From Pseudomonas petrae (lineage in GTDB: Bacteria > Pseudomonadota > Gammaproteobacteria > Pseudomonadales > Pseudomonadaceae), in the NCBI RefSeq assembly GCF_021728295.1, contig NZ_JAKJXE010000001.1, positions 310,001 to 374,000 of the forward strand: DNA of 64,000 bases, given 5' to 3'. Numbering within the stretch: the stretch's first letter is position 1; each line of letters opens with the position of its first letter. Below, piece by piece: positions 27,516 to 35,546 of the stretch. A model generated the notes under the pieces. The model was given only the letters and a program-made list of their open reading frames with translations, searched no databases and was not told where the DNA came from. Made by a program: the position numbers and the translations under genes.

Positions 27516-27674
27516 ATGGGCATCGGCACAATTCTGATCATCATCCTTATCCTGCTGTTGGTCGGCGGACTTCCGGTATTCCCGCACTCCAGAAGCTGGG
27601 GCTACGGTCCGTCGGGCATCATCGGTACGATCTTGGTGATCCTGCTGATATTGGTGTTGCTGGGCAGGATTTAA
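27516..27674 (+). CDS. DUF3309 family small membrane protein
   Basis: 52 residues, too short for standard ORF cut-offs. Two hydrophobic helices (ILIIILILLLVGGLP and GIIGTILVILLILVLLG) flank a short polar loop PHSRSWGYGPS. This is the pattern of DUF3309, a family of tiny membrane proteins common in Proteobacteria and often stress-induced. AAGGAAC lies just upstream of the ATG and a strong intrinsic terminator follows at 27691-27720. Function unknown. Confidence 0.85.
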   Translation: MGIGTILIIILILLLVGGLPVFPHSRSWGYGPSGIIGTILVILLILVLLGRI

Positions 27675-27690
27675 CTGCCAGGCTGCCATT

Positions 27691-27720
27691 AAAAAAACCG
27701 CGCATAGGCGCGGTTTTTTT
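27691..27720. terminator. Intrinsic terminator after the DUF3309 gene
   Basis: Stem CCGCGC / GCGCGG with loop ATAG, flanked by a run of A on the left and eight T on the right, so it can work in both directions. It begins 17 bases after the DUF3309 stop codon. Confidence 0.9.
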
Positions 27721-27730
27721 TATGGAAGCG

Positions 27731-28004
27731 GTTCTGCTGGAGCAGAACTGTTTCGCCTTCGGCGAGTTACTTTTAAAAAGCACTAAACGTAACCAAAAGT
27801 GCCTGCTCTCGGTTGGGCCCCTCGTTCCTCGGGGTTCCTTCACTCCGGTCCCGCTCCGTGGGCCCGCGCCGAACGGACATCCATGTCCTGACGGCGCTCT
27901 CGCCGCATCCATGCGGCTCGGCCCACTGCGCGAAACCTGCGTTCAGCCTGCACCCAAGTCGCGATTGGCGGTGTTTGAACGTTTTGTGTAGGAAGATCAA
28001 AAGC
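27731..28004 (+). repeat. Structured intergenic repeat, copy 1 (left end of composite 1)
   Basis: First of four ~270-nt copies in the window. In order: a hairpin GTTCTGCT/AGCAGAAC, a small CGCC-TTC-GGCG hairpin, a pseudoknot-like pair of stems (27764 onward), a region containing the hairpins GGACATCCATGTCC, CGGCG-CTCT-CGCCG and CCGCATCCATGCGG, and an end GAAGATCAAAAGC that abuts REP sequence. One base of the first pseudoknot stem is mismatched (TAAACGTAAC instead of TAAAAGTAAC). It can be translated into a conserved-looking peptide (GPRRTDIHVLTALSPHPCG), but that frame has no usable start or ribosome site and the DNA symmetry explains the conservation. Confidence 0.8.
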
Positions 28005-28028
28005 AGATCAAGGGCAGATCAAAGGCTT

Positions 28029-28154
28029 CCCGGCTGAAGCCGGTCCTACGGGGTGTGCGGGGTTTGCGGGGTGTATCCGGTGTATCCGGTGTATCCGGTA
28101 TACGCGGTGTTTGCGGTGTTTGCGGTGCTTTTGTAAGACCGGCTTTAGCCGGGA
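28029..28154. repeat. REP pair with a 9-bp minisatellite between arms
   Basis: A REP of the CCCGGCTGAAGCCGGTCCTAC type (28029-28049) and its inverted partner (ending 28154) flank about 80 bases made of degenerate 9-mers, mainly GTGTATCCG and GTGTTTGCG. Confidence 0.75.
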
Positions 28155-28279
28155 AGGGGCCGGTTTGAACACTATGAGTTCAGAGAGGTCGCGGTCACCA
28201 ATCGGCGGCTACCACTGGATGTTGAGGAGATCAGCGAGAGCGACGGTTTAGAGCGATCGAACAGGACGTTCTGGGGGAG

Positions 28280-28298
28280 CTAGGGCGTAAAGCCCTAG
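28280..28298 (-). terminator. Hairpin after the lysine-rich protein gene
   Basis: Perfect stem CTAGGGC / GCCCTAG with loop GTAAA, 14 bases past the stop codon at 28312 on the minus strand. No T-run follows. Confidence 0.5.
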
Positions 28299-28311
28299 CG
28301 GAGTGAGGTTA

Positions 28312-28560
28312 TCACTTTTTCTTTTTTGCAGGCTTGTCGGCCTTTTCTGCCTTGTCTGATTTCTTGGCCTTCTCTGGCTTGCTATCGGCTTTTTTTGCCG
28401 CTTTCTTTGGCTCAGCCGCTTTCTTGGTGTCTTTCTTTTCGGAAGACTTCGAAAGAGCCGAAGCCGCAGCTGATTTCTTTTCCGGTGATGACTTTTTGTC
28501 TTTCAAATCCTTGCTGGCTTTCGAAGCTTCGCCTTTGCTTTTCTTGTCGTCTTTAGCCAC
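28312..28560 (-). CDS. Lysine/alanine-rich, histone H1-like small protein
   Basis: 82 residues from GTG 28560, which has GAGGTGG 5 bases upstream; a GTG at 28569 overlaps that ribosome site and is less likely. More than a third of the residues are Lys, mixed with Ala, Ser and Asp/Glu in KxxKK and KKA patterns, ending PAKKKK. The composition recalls the C-terminal domain of histone H1 and the AlgP tail, suggesting nucleic-acid binding or a disordered scaffold. No defined family is recognised. The gene lies inside composite repeat element 1 (27731-29168). Confidence 0.7.
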   Translation of the reverse strand: MAKDDKKSKGEASKASKDLKDKKSSPEKKSAAASALSKSSEKKDTKKAAEPKKAAKKADSKPEKAKKSDKAEKADKPAKKKK

Positions 28561-28776
28561 GTTAACCACCTCTCGAAGAGTGCCGGTATTAGCACAAGGC
28601 CTGTGGGAATCTCCACACGCTGATCATTAGGCGAACCCGCTTAAAAGCGGTTCAATCTTTTTTAAGCACTGAACGCAAAAATGACATCTGCCTCAGATTT
28701 ACCCGTGAATGGAATGCCGGTTTGCGCATGAGCTTCGATCACTATCTGCAAATACTCGCGCTCGAACTGGCCCCTT

Positions 28777-28860
28777 CCCGGCTAAAGCCGGTCCTACAAA
28801 AACACCGCGAGCACCCTGTGGGCCCGCCGGCGCCCACCGTAGGACCGGCTTCAGCCGGGA
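28777..28860. repeat. REP pair (REPIN-like)
   Basis: CCCGGCTAAAGCCGGTCCTAC at 28777-28797 and its inverse GTAGGACCGGCTTCAGCCGGGA at 28839-28860 flank a GC-rich loop. Confidence 0.85.
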
Positions 28861-28861
28861 C

Positions 28862-29168
<307 letters not shown>

Positions 29169-29193
29169 ACTTAGCCGTGATGCAACTCAAACA

Positions 29194-29220
29194 AAAACGC
29201 CCCGATCATCGGGGCGTTTT
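29194..29220. terminator. Intrinsic terminator of actP
   Basis: Perfect 12-bp stem AAAACGCCCCGA / TCGGGGCGTTTT with loop TCA, 20 bases after the actP stop on the minus strand; its A/T ends supply the T-run. Confidence 0.9.
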
Positions 29221-29240
29221 CATTACCGCATCAGCTCAAA

Positions 29241-30899
29241 TCAATGCGACACCGCACCACTGGCCCCCAGGCCCGTCTGCGAACGCACAAACTGCGGGAA
29301 GAACAACGCACGCTCACCTTCCGCCGCCTTCGACTTATCCGTGATCGAGAAAAACCAGATCCCGACAAACGCAATCGCAATCGAAAACAACGCCGGATAC
29401 TCGTACGGGAAAATCGCCTTCTCATGATGCAGAATCTGCACCCAAATGGTCGGCCCAAGCACCATCAACACCACCGCACTGATCAAGCCCATCCAGCCGC
29501 CGATCATCGCGCCACGAGTGGTCAGGTTCTTCCAGTACATCGAAAGCAACAACACCGGGAAGTTACAGCTCGCCGCAATCGAGAACGCCAGGCCCACCAT
29601 GAACGCAATGTTCTGACTTTCGAACGCGATACCCAACAGGATCGCCACGACCGCCAACGCAACCGTGGTGTACTTCGACACACGGATCTCATCTTTCTCG
29701 TTAGCCTTGCCCGCCTTGATCACACTGGCATACAAGTCGTGGGACACCGCCGAAGCACCGGCCAGCGTCAGACCCGCCACTACCGCCAGAATGGTCGCGA
29801 ACGCCACCGCCGAGATAAAGCCCAGGAACAGACTGCCACCGACCGCATCGGCCAGGTGAACCGCTGCCATGTTGTTGCCGCCGAGCAACGCACCCGCCGC
29901 GTCCTTGAACGCCGGATTGGTGCTGACCAGCAGGATTGCGCCAAAACCGATGATGAAGGTCAGGATGTAGAAGTAGCCGATGAAACCGGTCGCGTAGAGC
30001 ACCGACTTACGGGCTTCCTTCGCATCACTCACGGTGAAGAAGCGCATCAGAATGTGTGGCAGGCCTGCAGTGCCGAACATCAGCGCCAAGCCCAGCGAGA
30101 ACGCCGAAACCGGATCCTTCACCAGACCGCCCGGGCTCATGATCGCCTCACCTTTCGGGTGAACCTTCACGGCTTCGGAGAACAGCACGTTGAAGTCGAA
30201 GTTGACGTGCTTCATCACCATCAACGCCATGAACGACGCACCGGAGAGCAGCATCACCGCCTTGATGATCTGTACCCACGTGGTCGCGAGCATGCCGCCG
30301 AACAGCACGTACAGGCACATCAGGATACCGACGAGCACCACCGCCACCGCATAGTCCAGACCGAACAGCAGCTGGATCAGCTTGCCGGCGCCGACCATCT
30401 GCGCGATCAGGTAGAACGCCACCACCACCAGCGAACCGCAGGCGGACAAGGTACGGATTTCTTTCTGCTTCAAGCGGTAGGACGCCACGTCAGCGAAGGT
30501 GTACTTGCCCAGATTGCGCAAGCGTTCGGCGATCAGGAACAGGATGATAGGCCAGCCCACGAGGAAGCCGATGGAGTAGATCAGACCGTCGTAGCCTGAG
30601 GTGTACACCAGCGCGGAAATCCCCAGAAAGGACGCCGCCGACATGTAGTCACCGGCGATGGCCAGACCGTTCTGGAAACCAGTGATCTTGCCGCCTGCCG
30701 AGTAATAGTCCGACGCTGTCTTGTTCTTTTTCGACGCCCAGTAAGTGATGTACAGGGTGAAACCGACGAAGACCACAAACATGATGATCGCCGACACATT
30801 CAACGGTTGCTTCTGTACCGCGCCGGTCAGCGCTTCGGCTGCCCAGAGTGTCGGTGCGAAAGCAGCAAGGCCGATGGCCGCAAGCAGGCGCCGGATCAT
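29241..30899 (-). CDS. actP: Cation/acetate symporter ActP
   Basis: 552 residues, sodium:solute symporter family with an N-terminal signal-like helix ([16 protein letters not shown]) and about 13 transmembrane helices. Typical SSS segments are [32 protein letters not shown] split over helices 1-2 and [10 protein letters not shown] near residue 275. It imports acetate and similar short acids. Its ATG overlaps the stop of the DUF485 gene (ATGA arrangement), the usual actP operon without an adjacent acs in this window. Confidence 0.94.
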   Translation of the reverse strand: MIRRLLAAIGLAAFAPTLWAAEALTGAVQKQPLNVSAIIMFVVFVGFTLYITYWASKKNKTASDYYSAGGKITGFQNGLAIAGDYMSAASFLGISALVYTSGYDGLIYSIGFLVGWPIILFLIAERLRNLGKYTFADVASYRLKQKEIRTLSACGSLVVVAFYLIAQMVGAGKLIQLLFGLDYAVAVVLVGILMCLYVLFGGMLATTWVQIIKAVMLLSGASFMALMVMKHVNFDFNVLFSEAVKVHPKGEAIMSPGGLVKDPVSAFSLGLALMFGTAGLPHILMRFFTVSDAKEARKSVLYATGFIGYFYILTFIIGFGAILLVSTNPAFKDAAGALLGGNNMAAVHLADAVGGSLFLGFISAVAFATILAVVAGLTLAGASAVSHDLYASVIKAGKANEKDEIRVSKYTTVALAVVAILLGIAFESQNIAFMVGLAFSIAASCNFPVLLLSMYWKNLTTRGAMIGGWMGLISAVVLMVLGPTIWVQILHHEKAIFPYEYPALFSIAIAFVGIWFFSITDKSKAAEGERALFFPQFVRSQTGLGASGAVSH

Positions 30900-31207
30900 T
30901 GCTGTGCCTCCTTCAGGATCGCGTTGTTCAGGTCATCGAATTCACCGTTTGCGCGGCGAACATAGATGGCGGTCAGAATAAACGCGGACACAATCAGCCC
31001 GACGCCGATCGGCATTCCCCACGTGATCGATGATGTGGCGCTGAGTTTAGCGCCGAGAATCTGAGGCCCATACGCAATCAAAAGGATGAATGCGGCATAG
31101 AGCCCAAGCATGATTGCCGAGAGAATCCAGGCGAATCGTTCCCTTTTCGAGACCAGCTCCTTGAAGCGCGGGCTGTTCTGAATCGAGAGGTAAATGCTGT
31201 CGTTCAT
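30896..31207 (-). CDS. DUF485 (YjcH) membrane protein
   Basis: 103 residues from ATG 31207; an upstream in-frame start at 31249 would add an untypical N-terminus. Two transmembrane helices ([22 protein letters not shown] and [20 protein letters not shown], each given here as the helix core) follow the family motif [17 protein letters not shown]. It is the small partner always found before actP and is translationally coupled to it; its role is not defined. Confidence 0.9.
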   Translation of the reverse strand: MNDSIYLSIQNSPRFKELVSKRERFAWILSAIMLGLYAAFILLIAYGPQILGAKLSATSSITWGMPIGVGLIVSAFILTAIYVRRANGEFDDLNNAILKEAQQ

Positions 31208-31363
31208 TGTTTTTGTCCTCGCAGCACAGATGGATGTCACGGTTTGCACTTTAGTCCGCTCTGCGATGCACTCCAGACGACCTTAGTATTAGAACGACAT
31301 TAGTTGATGTTCGAAGGATTGCCTCTTTTTACGCGCCGCTCACTGCGGCTTAAAGTTGCAGCA

Positions 31364-31398
31364 ATAAAAAACCGCCTGGCGATGGCTCGCCAGGCGGT
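31364..31398 (-). terminator. Intrinsic terminator of betX
   Basis: Perfect stem ACCGCCTGGCGA / TCGCCAGGCGGT with a 4-base loop, followed on the minus strand by a run of T (31365-31370). It lies 30 bases past the betX stop. Confidence 0.9.
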
Positions 31399-31427
31399 TC
31401 GGTAAGACGTTAAACCTTTGTGACCGA

Positions 31428-32285
31428 TTACTGACCGGTCCACTCCTTGACGCGATCCGGGTGCTTAGCGACCCAGTCCTTGGCCGCCGCTTCAGGCTTG
31501 GCGCCGTCCTGGATGGCGAGCATGACTTCGCCGATTTCATCCTTGTTGGTCCACTGGAATTTCTTCAGGAAATCCGCCACGTCCGGGGCCTTCTTCGCCA
31601 GATCCAGGCTGCCGATGTTGTCGACGGTTTCAGCCGCACCGTAAACGCCCTTCGGGTCTTCCAGGAACTTGAGCTTCCACTTCGCGAACATCCAGTGCGG
31701 CACCCAGCCGGTGACGGCAATGGATTCCTGCTTGTTCTCGGCACGGGTCAGCTCGGCGATCATGCCGGCGCCGGAGCTGGCCTGCAGCTTGTAACCGTCG
31801 AGGCCGTAATCCTTGATCGCCTGATCGGTCTTGATCATCACGCCTGAACCGGCGTCGATGCCGACGATTTTCTTCTTGAAGGATTCGTCGGTCTTGAGGT
31901 CCGCGACCGAGTTGGCTTTCACGTACTCAGGCACGATCAGGCCGATCTTCGCGTCCTTGAAGTTGGGGCCGTAGTCGGTAACCTTGTCCTTGTTCTTGGT
32001 CCAGTACTCGCCGTGGGTCACGGGCAGCCAGGCAGAGAGCATCATGTCCAGTTTGCCGGTAGCGACGCCCTGCCACATGATCCCGGCCGCAACGGCCTGC
32101 AGCTTCACCGGGTAACCCAGTTTCTGCTTGATCACTTCGGCGGCCACGTTGGTGGTTGCAACACTGTCGGACCAGCCATCGACGTAACCGATGCTCAGCT
32201 CGGGTTTGGCGTCGGCGTGGGCCAGCGTGGAACTGATGGCCAGTGCCAGCGCGGCACCGACACCCAGGATTTTTCGCATCGTCAT
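31428..32285 (-). CDS. betX: Glycine betaine ABC transporter substrate-binding protein
   Basis: 285 residues from ATG 32285 (GGGGAAG upstream); a GTG two codons earlier is possible. A signal peptide (ILGVGAALALAISSTLAHA) precedes an OpuAC-type domain. Motifs LSIGYVDGWSDSVATTNVAAE and a quaternary-amine cage region with Trp residues (GIMWQG, LSAWLPVTHGEYW, GWVPHWMF) agree with betaine or choline binding. There are no permease or ATPase genes beside it: orphan binding proteins such as BetX and CbcX of P. aeruginosa dock to a shared CbcWV core. The neighbourhood (actP, DUF485) matches that of betX, which is why that symbol is used. Confidence 0.82.
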   Translation of the reverse strand: MTMRKILGVGAALALAISSTLAHADAKPELSIGYVDGWSDSVATTNVAAEVIKQKLGYPVKLQAVAAGIMWQGVATGKLDMMLSAWLPVTHGEYWTKNKDKVTDYGPNFKDAKIGLIVPEYVKANSVADLKTDESFKKKIVGIDAGSGVMIKTDQAIKDYGLDGYKLQASSGAGMIAELTRAENKQESIAVTGWVPHWMFAKWKLKFLEDPKGVYGAAETVDNIGSLDLAKKAPDVADFLKKFQWTNKDEIGEVMLAIQDGAKPEAAAKDWVAKHPDRVKEWTGQ

Positions 32286-32595
32286 TTTCACTTCCCCGGT
32301 AGTCCAGAACCCGACAGCGGTCGGGTGTCGTTAACGTTCTTATAACGTCGCACTCGCGCCCTGGTTCGGGGCAAGCCACGCGTTTCACGCTTCCACCACG
32401 TGCCTGCGCAGCCGCAATCGCTGCGTGGACGATTGATCATCAACCCCCACACACCTTGTGCCTTTCCTGCCAGCGACACCCAGCCACCCGGTAAACGACA
32501 TCACCGGGCCATCAACGACAGACAGGTCGTAAAGACGCTATGAAACCGTCCGGAAATTGCATGGTGCGTGAGGAGGTCAAGTCAGACGCCTTCCT

Positions 32596-32700
32596 GTAGG
32601 AGCGACCGGGGTGGCGCTCCACCTTGCCCGCGATGGCGTACCGTCAGCCGACATTTCCATCGACTGACACACCGCATTTCGCGGGCAAGCGCGCTCCTAC
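32596..32700. repeat. REPIN in the betX-GH17 intergenic region
   Basis: GTAGGAGCG ... CTTGCCCGCGA and its inverse TTCGCGGGCAAGCGCGCTCCTAC flank a 50-base spacer. It lies in a 470-base gap (32286-32754) between divergent genes that otherwise shows only short promoter-like AT stretches. Confidence 0.85.
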
Positions 32701-32754
32701 AATGGACGACTTGCGGTGCTAATATGCCGACCTTCGCCCCACTTCGGCCCCATC

Positions 32755-34350
32755 ATGTCCGCAACGTCCCGCTCGCCTGTCCTCCTTTATTTGTTCTCCT
32801 GTGTGATCGCCCTGCTTGGTTTGTGCGGCTACTGGTACTGGCTGGGCAAGCCGGTGATCCTGCCGGACGCCGCCACGCCGACCCACAAACTGCAATGCGC
32901 GTCCTACACGCCGTTCGACAAGGATCAATCGCCGTTCGATCAGCCGTTCACCCTGCGCCCCGCGCGGATAGACGCTGATCTGGCGTTGCTGGCGACACGC
33001 TTCGACTGCGTGCGCACCTATTCAATGACCGGGATGGAGGCGCTTCCCGACATCGCCCGCAAGTACGGCCTCAAGCTGATGCTCGGCGCCTGGGTCAACG
33101 GCAATCCGGTGGACACGGCCAAGGAAATCAAGGCGCTGGTGACGGCCGCGAACACCCACCCGGACGTTGTGACGGCGGTGATCGTCGGTAACGAAAGCCT
33201 GTTGCGCAAGGAAGTCACCGGCGCTCAACTGGCGACACTGATTCGTCAGGTGAAGGCGCAAGTCAAGCAACCGGTCACCTACGCAGACGTCTGGGAATAC
33301 TGGCTGCAGTACCCGGAAGTCGCGCCCGCAGTTGATTTCCTGACGATCCATCTGCTGCCGTACTGGGAAGACGATCCCAGCGGCATCGACAAAGCCCTGG
33401 CCCACGTCGCGCAGATCCGCGAAGCGTTCGGCAAGAAATTCGCGCCCAAGGACATTCTCATCGGCGAGACCGGCTGGCCCAGCGAAGGCCGCCAGCGTGA
33501 AACGGCGCTGCCCAGCCGGGTCAACGAAGCCAGATTCATTCGCAGTTTCGTCGCGATGGCCGAGCAGCACGGTTGGCATTACAACCTGATCGAGGCGTTT
33601 GACCAGCCGTGGAAGCGACAGTCCGAAGGTGCAGTGGGCGGTTACTGGGGGCTGTTCGACGCGGATCGCCAAGACAAAGGCGTGCTGGCCGGGCCGGTAT
33701 CGAACCTGCCGTTATGGCCATTCTGGCTGACGGTCAGTGGCGCGATCGCCCTGCTGGCGCTGGCGTGGGCTGGCCGTGTCAGGCATCCACGCAGCGCGCT
33801 GACGCTTCCTCTGCTGGCGGCGTTCGCCGGTTGCTGCATCGGCACCTGGGGTGAACTGGCCCGGGTGAACAGCCGCTTCGCCGGCGAGTACCTGTGGGCG
33901 GCGGCGCTGGTGGCGCTGAATCTGCTGGTCCTCGCCCACGCAGCGCTGGCGTTGTCGGCCCGCTCAGGCTGGCGCGAACGCGCGTTTGCCTGGCTGGACG
34001 CTCGTGCCGGCTGGTGGTTGTACGCCAGCGGGTTTGCGGCGGCGGTGATGATGCTCGCGATGGTATTTGATCCGCGCTACCGCAGCTTCGCAACGGCGAC
34101 GCTGTGGCTACCCGCGCTGGTCTATCTGGTCCGCCCCGTCGGGGCACCGCGCCGGGAGATCGGCTTGCTGATGTTCATCGTCGGCGTCGGTATCGTGCCG
34201 CAGCTGTTTCGTGAAGGCCTGAGCAATCCCCAGGCGTGGGCGTGGGCGGCCGTGAGTCTGCTGATGGCGCTGGCGCTGTGGCGCAGTGTGGGCATCGACG
34301 TTCAGGTGAAGGCGCCAAGCAGCGCGCGGGCGACGGCCGACGCTGTGTAA
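32755..34350 (+). CDS. GH17 family beta-glucan enzyme with membrane domain
   Basis: 531 residues from ATG 32755; the ribosome site is weak and upstream in-frame starts exist, so the start is uncertain. An N-terminal membrane helix is followed by a periplasmic GH17 domain with the acid/base Glu in VIVGNESL (about residue 146) and the nucleophile Glu in IGETGWPS (about 240). The last third has about six transmembrane helices. This architecture matches the NdvC-type or beta-(1,3)-glucanosyl-transferase proteins linked to cyclic or branched glucan synthesis in Pseudomonas. Glycosyl transfer rather than hydrolysis is inferred from family knowledge. Confidence 0.85.
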   Translation: MSATSRSPVLLYLFSCVIALLGLCGYWYWLGKPVILPDAATPTHKLQCASYTPFDKDQSPFDQPFTLRPARIDADLALLATRFDCVRTYSMTGMEALPDIARKYGLKLMLGAWVNGNPVDTAKEIKALVTAANTHPDVVTAVIVGNESLLRKEVTGAQLATLIRQVKAQVKQPVTYADVWEYWLQYPEVAPAVDFLTIHLLPYWEDDPSGIDKALAHVAQIREAFGKKFAPKDILIGETGWPSEGRQRETALPSRVNEARFIRSFVAMAEQHGWHYNLIEAFDQPWKRQSEGAVGGYWGLFDADRQDKGVLAGPVSNLPLWPFWLTVSGAIALLALAWAGRVRHPRSALTLPLLAAFAGCCIGTWGELARVNSRFAGEYLWAAALVALNLLVLAHAALALSARSGWRERAFAWLDARAGWWLYASGFAAAVMMLAMVFDPRYRSFATATLWLPALVYLVRPVGAPRREIGLLMFIVGVGIVPQLFREGLSNPQAWAWAAVSLLMALALWRSVGIDVQVKAPSSARATADAV

Positions 34351-34392
34351 CCGATGCCTTGTAACCAAGTGTGCGGTGGTACGGATACATTG

Positions 34393-34453
34393 TGTTACCG
34401 CCGAGGGACTGAAAAGCTCGAAGGCGGGTAACACGGAAACAAATTTCTGTTAC
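34393..34453 (+). promoter_or_regulatory. Candidate CbrB binding subsites
   Basis: Three copies of the same hexamer in alternating orientation: TGTTAC (34393-34398), GTAACA (34428-34433) and TGTTAC (34448-34453); the last two are spaced by exactly 14 bases. They resemble the TGTTAC/GTAACA elements described for the response regulator CbrB at crcZ-type promoters and lie 65-125 bases upstream of a sigma54 promoter. Confidence 0.6.
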
Positions 34454-34514
34454 ACAGCAGAGATACCAACAGATCAGATTTCACAAGCCCTTGATTTAAA
34501 AGGGATTAAAAAAG

Positions 34515-34530
34515 TTGGCACGCACCCTGC
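34515..34530 (+). promoter_or_regulatory. Sigma54 (RpoN) promoter
   Basis: TTGGCACGCACCCTGC has the exact GG-N10-GC spacing (GG at 34517-34518, GC at 34529-34530) and matches TGGCAC-N5-TTGCW in all but one of the -12 box bases. Transcription should begin about 12 bases further on, near 34541. Confidence 0.85.
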
Positions 34531-34540
34531 TATATCTCCT

Positions 34541-34917
34541 GCATAACAAGAACAAAATGTGAAAACCCAATAAAAATAAGATGAATCGGCTCTGACATAA
34601 CAAGAACAACGGCACAGAGACGCAGCCAACAGATTTTTTTGGAGTAGAAACGCTTTACCGAGGCCACGGCCTCGCAGCCCGACCGAGAACGATAAAACTA
34701 CCCCCAGGTAGCGGCCAGAACGGGTTGGATCACCTCTCGCAGAAGAGGAATCAAAGCAGGTCAGCGCTCAAAAAAATACGTTTGCTCTTGTATCCCGTAT
34801 GGGGATCACCGAAGACGCTGTAGAGGGACCGGTTGCCAATAACAACAACAGACCGCCCTAAAACAATAAGAAAGAGCACGTGCAACGATTTAAAGGGGAG
34901 CTTCGGCTCCCCTTTAT
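34541..34917 (+). ncRNA. Crc-antagonist sRNA (CrcZ/CrcX/CrcY type)
   Basis: About 375 nt with no credible ORF, driven by the sigma54 promoter and ended by the stem AAAGGGGAGC-TTCG-GCTCCCCTTT. The RNA contains several A-rich CA motifs (AACAAGAACAA near both the 5' end and 34600, AATAACAACAACAGA near 34840, AACAATAAGAA near 34863). These are the Hfq/Crc target motif AAnAAnAA that lets these RNAs sequester Hfq-Crc and relieve carbon catabolite repression. Size is near those of CrcZ and CrcY. It is not next to cbrB/pcnB, the site of crcZ, so it is probably the second copy (crcX in the syringae group, crcY elsewhere); the symbol is left blank. Confidence 0.85.
34892..34917 (+). terminator. Intrinsic terminator of the sRNA
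   Basis: 10-bp perfect stem AAAGGGGAGC / GCTCCCCTTT closed by a TTCG tetraloop, followed by TAT. Confidence 0.9.
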
Positions 34918-34959
34918 GCTGTCTGGCGTTTAGCGTTTGAAGCCAGGCCCGTGGTGAAG

Positions 34960-35454
34960 TCAGGCCCGTTGATTACGCACCAGCCGCAACCCGGCAATTA
35001 CCACCGCGAACACCGCCAGACTGGCCGTGTACAGCACAAGCGCGAGTATCCCCAGCAGCAAGCCAACCACCGCGAGCGCTCGGCCGACCTGACGTGGCAC
35101 AAAGAACGCGACCAGCGATGCGATCAGCGCGCCCCATCCGAACACACCGAAGTGAATCAACAGGCCCAGGTTCGAGCGCAACTGACACTGCCATTTCGAC
35201 GCCTCGTCAGCGCAGATTCCCACCCATTGCACGTCTTCCATCAGGCCGTAGCGCAAGCCGTAACTGACGGCGAGCCACAGCACCAGAATGAAAAACAGCA
35301 CCACCAACGGCAGACGACGGGACACGACACACTCCAGAAAATAACCAACGGCGCGCAGCATAGCCGCAGCGGCCCGGGCAAAACCATACAGGTAATAAAA
35401 AGCACGAGCAGACAGGCCAGAAGTGCCATAACCTGTATCGTCGCGGAGGGTCAT
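34960..35454 (-). CDS. Hypothetical membrane protein
   Basis: 164 residues from ATG 35454; a GTG at 35475 is an alternative and neither has a clear ribosome site. Three hydrophobic helices are visible: PLVVLFFILVLWLAVSYGL, a middle one around LLIHFGVFGWGALIASLVAF, and a C-terminal one around AVVGLLLGILALVLYTASL. The periplasmic loop between the first two has two Cys (GICADEASKWQCQL) that could form a disulphide. Not recognised as a named family; it converges with the sRNA gene. Confidence 0.7.
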   Translation of the reverse strand: MTLRDDTGYGTSGLSARAFYYLYGFARAAAAMLRAVGYFLECVVSRRLPLVVLFFILVLWLAVSYGLRYGLMEDVQWVGICADEASKWQCQLRSNLGLLIHFGVFGWGALIASLVAFFVPRQVGRALAVVGLLLGILALVLYTASLAVFAVVIAGLRLVRNQRA

Positions 35455-35546
35455 GCGAGAGTCACTTGCCGTCACGGCACTTTGGCACTACACCCGTGTC
35501 ATAGCCTGCGTATTTCAACAGCACATCATTCCCAAGGGATTCAGTC

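Noticed and set aside
27813..28037. ORFs over the structured repeats (GPRRTDIHVLTALSPHPCG-type peptides), repeated in all copies
   Set aside because: They exist in several frames on both strands of each copy, have no ribosome sites, and the conservation is explained by DNA hairpins.
29244..30599. 451-codon plus-strand ORF opposite actP
   Set aside because: His/Arg/Gln-rich shadow of a transmembrane protein gene.
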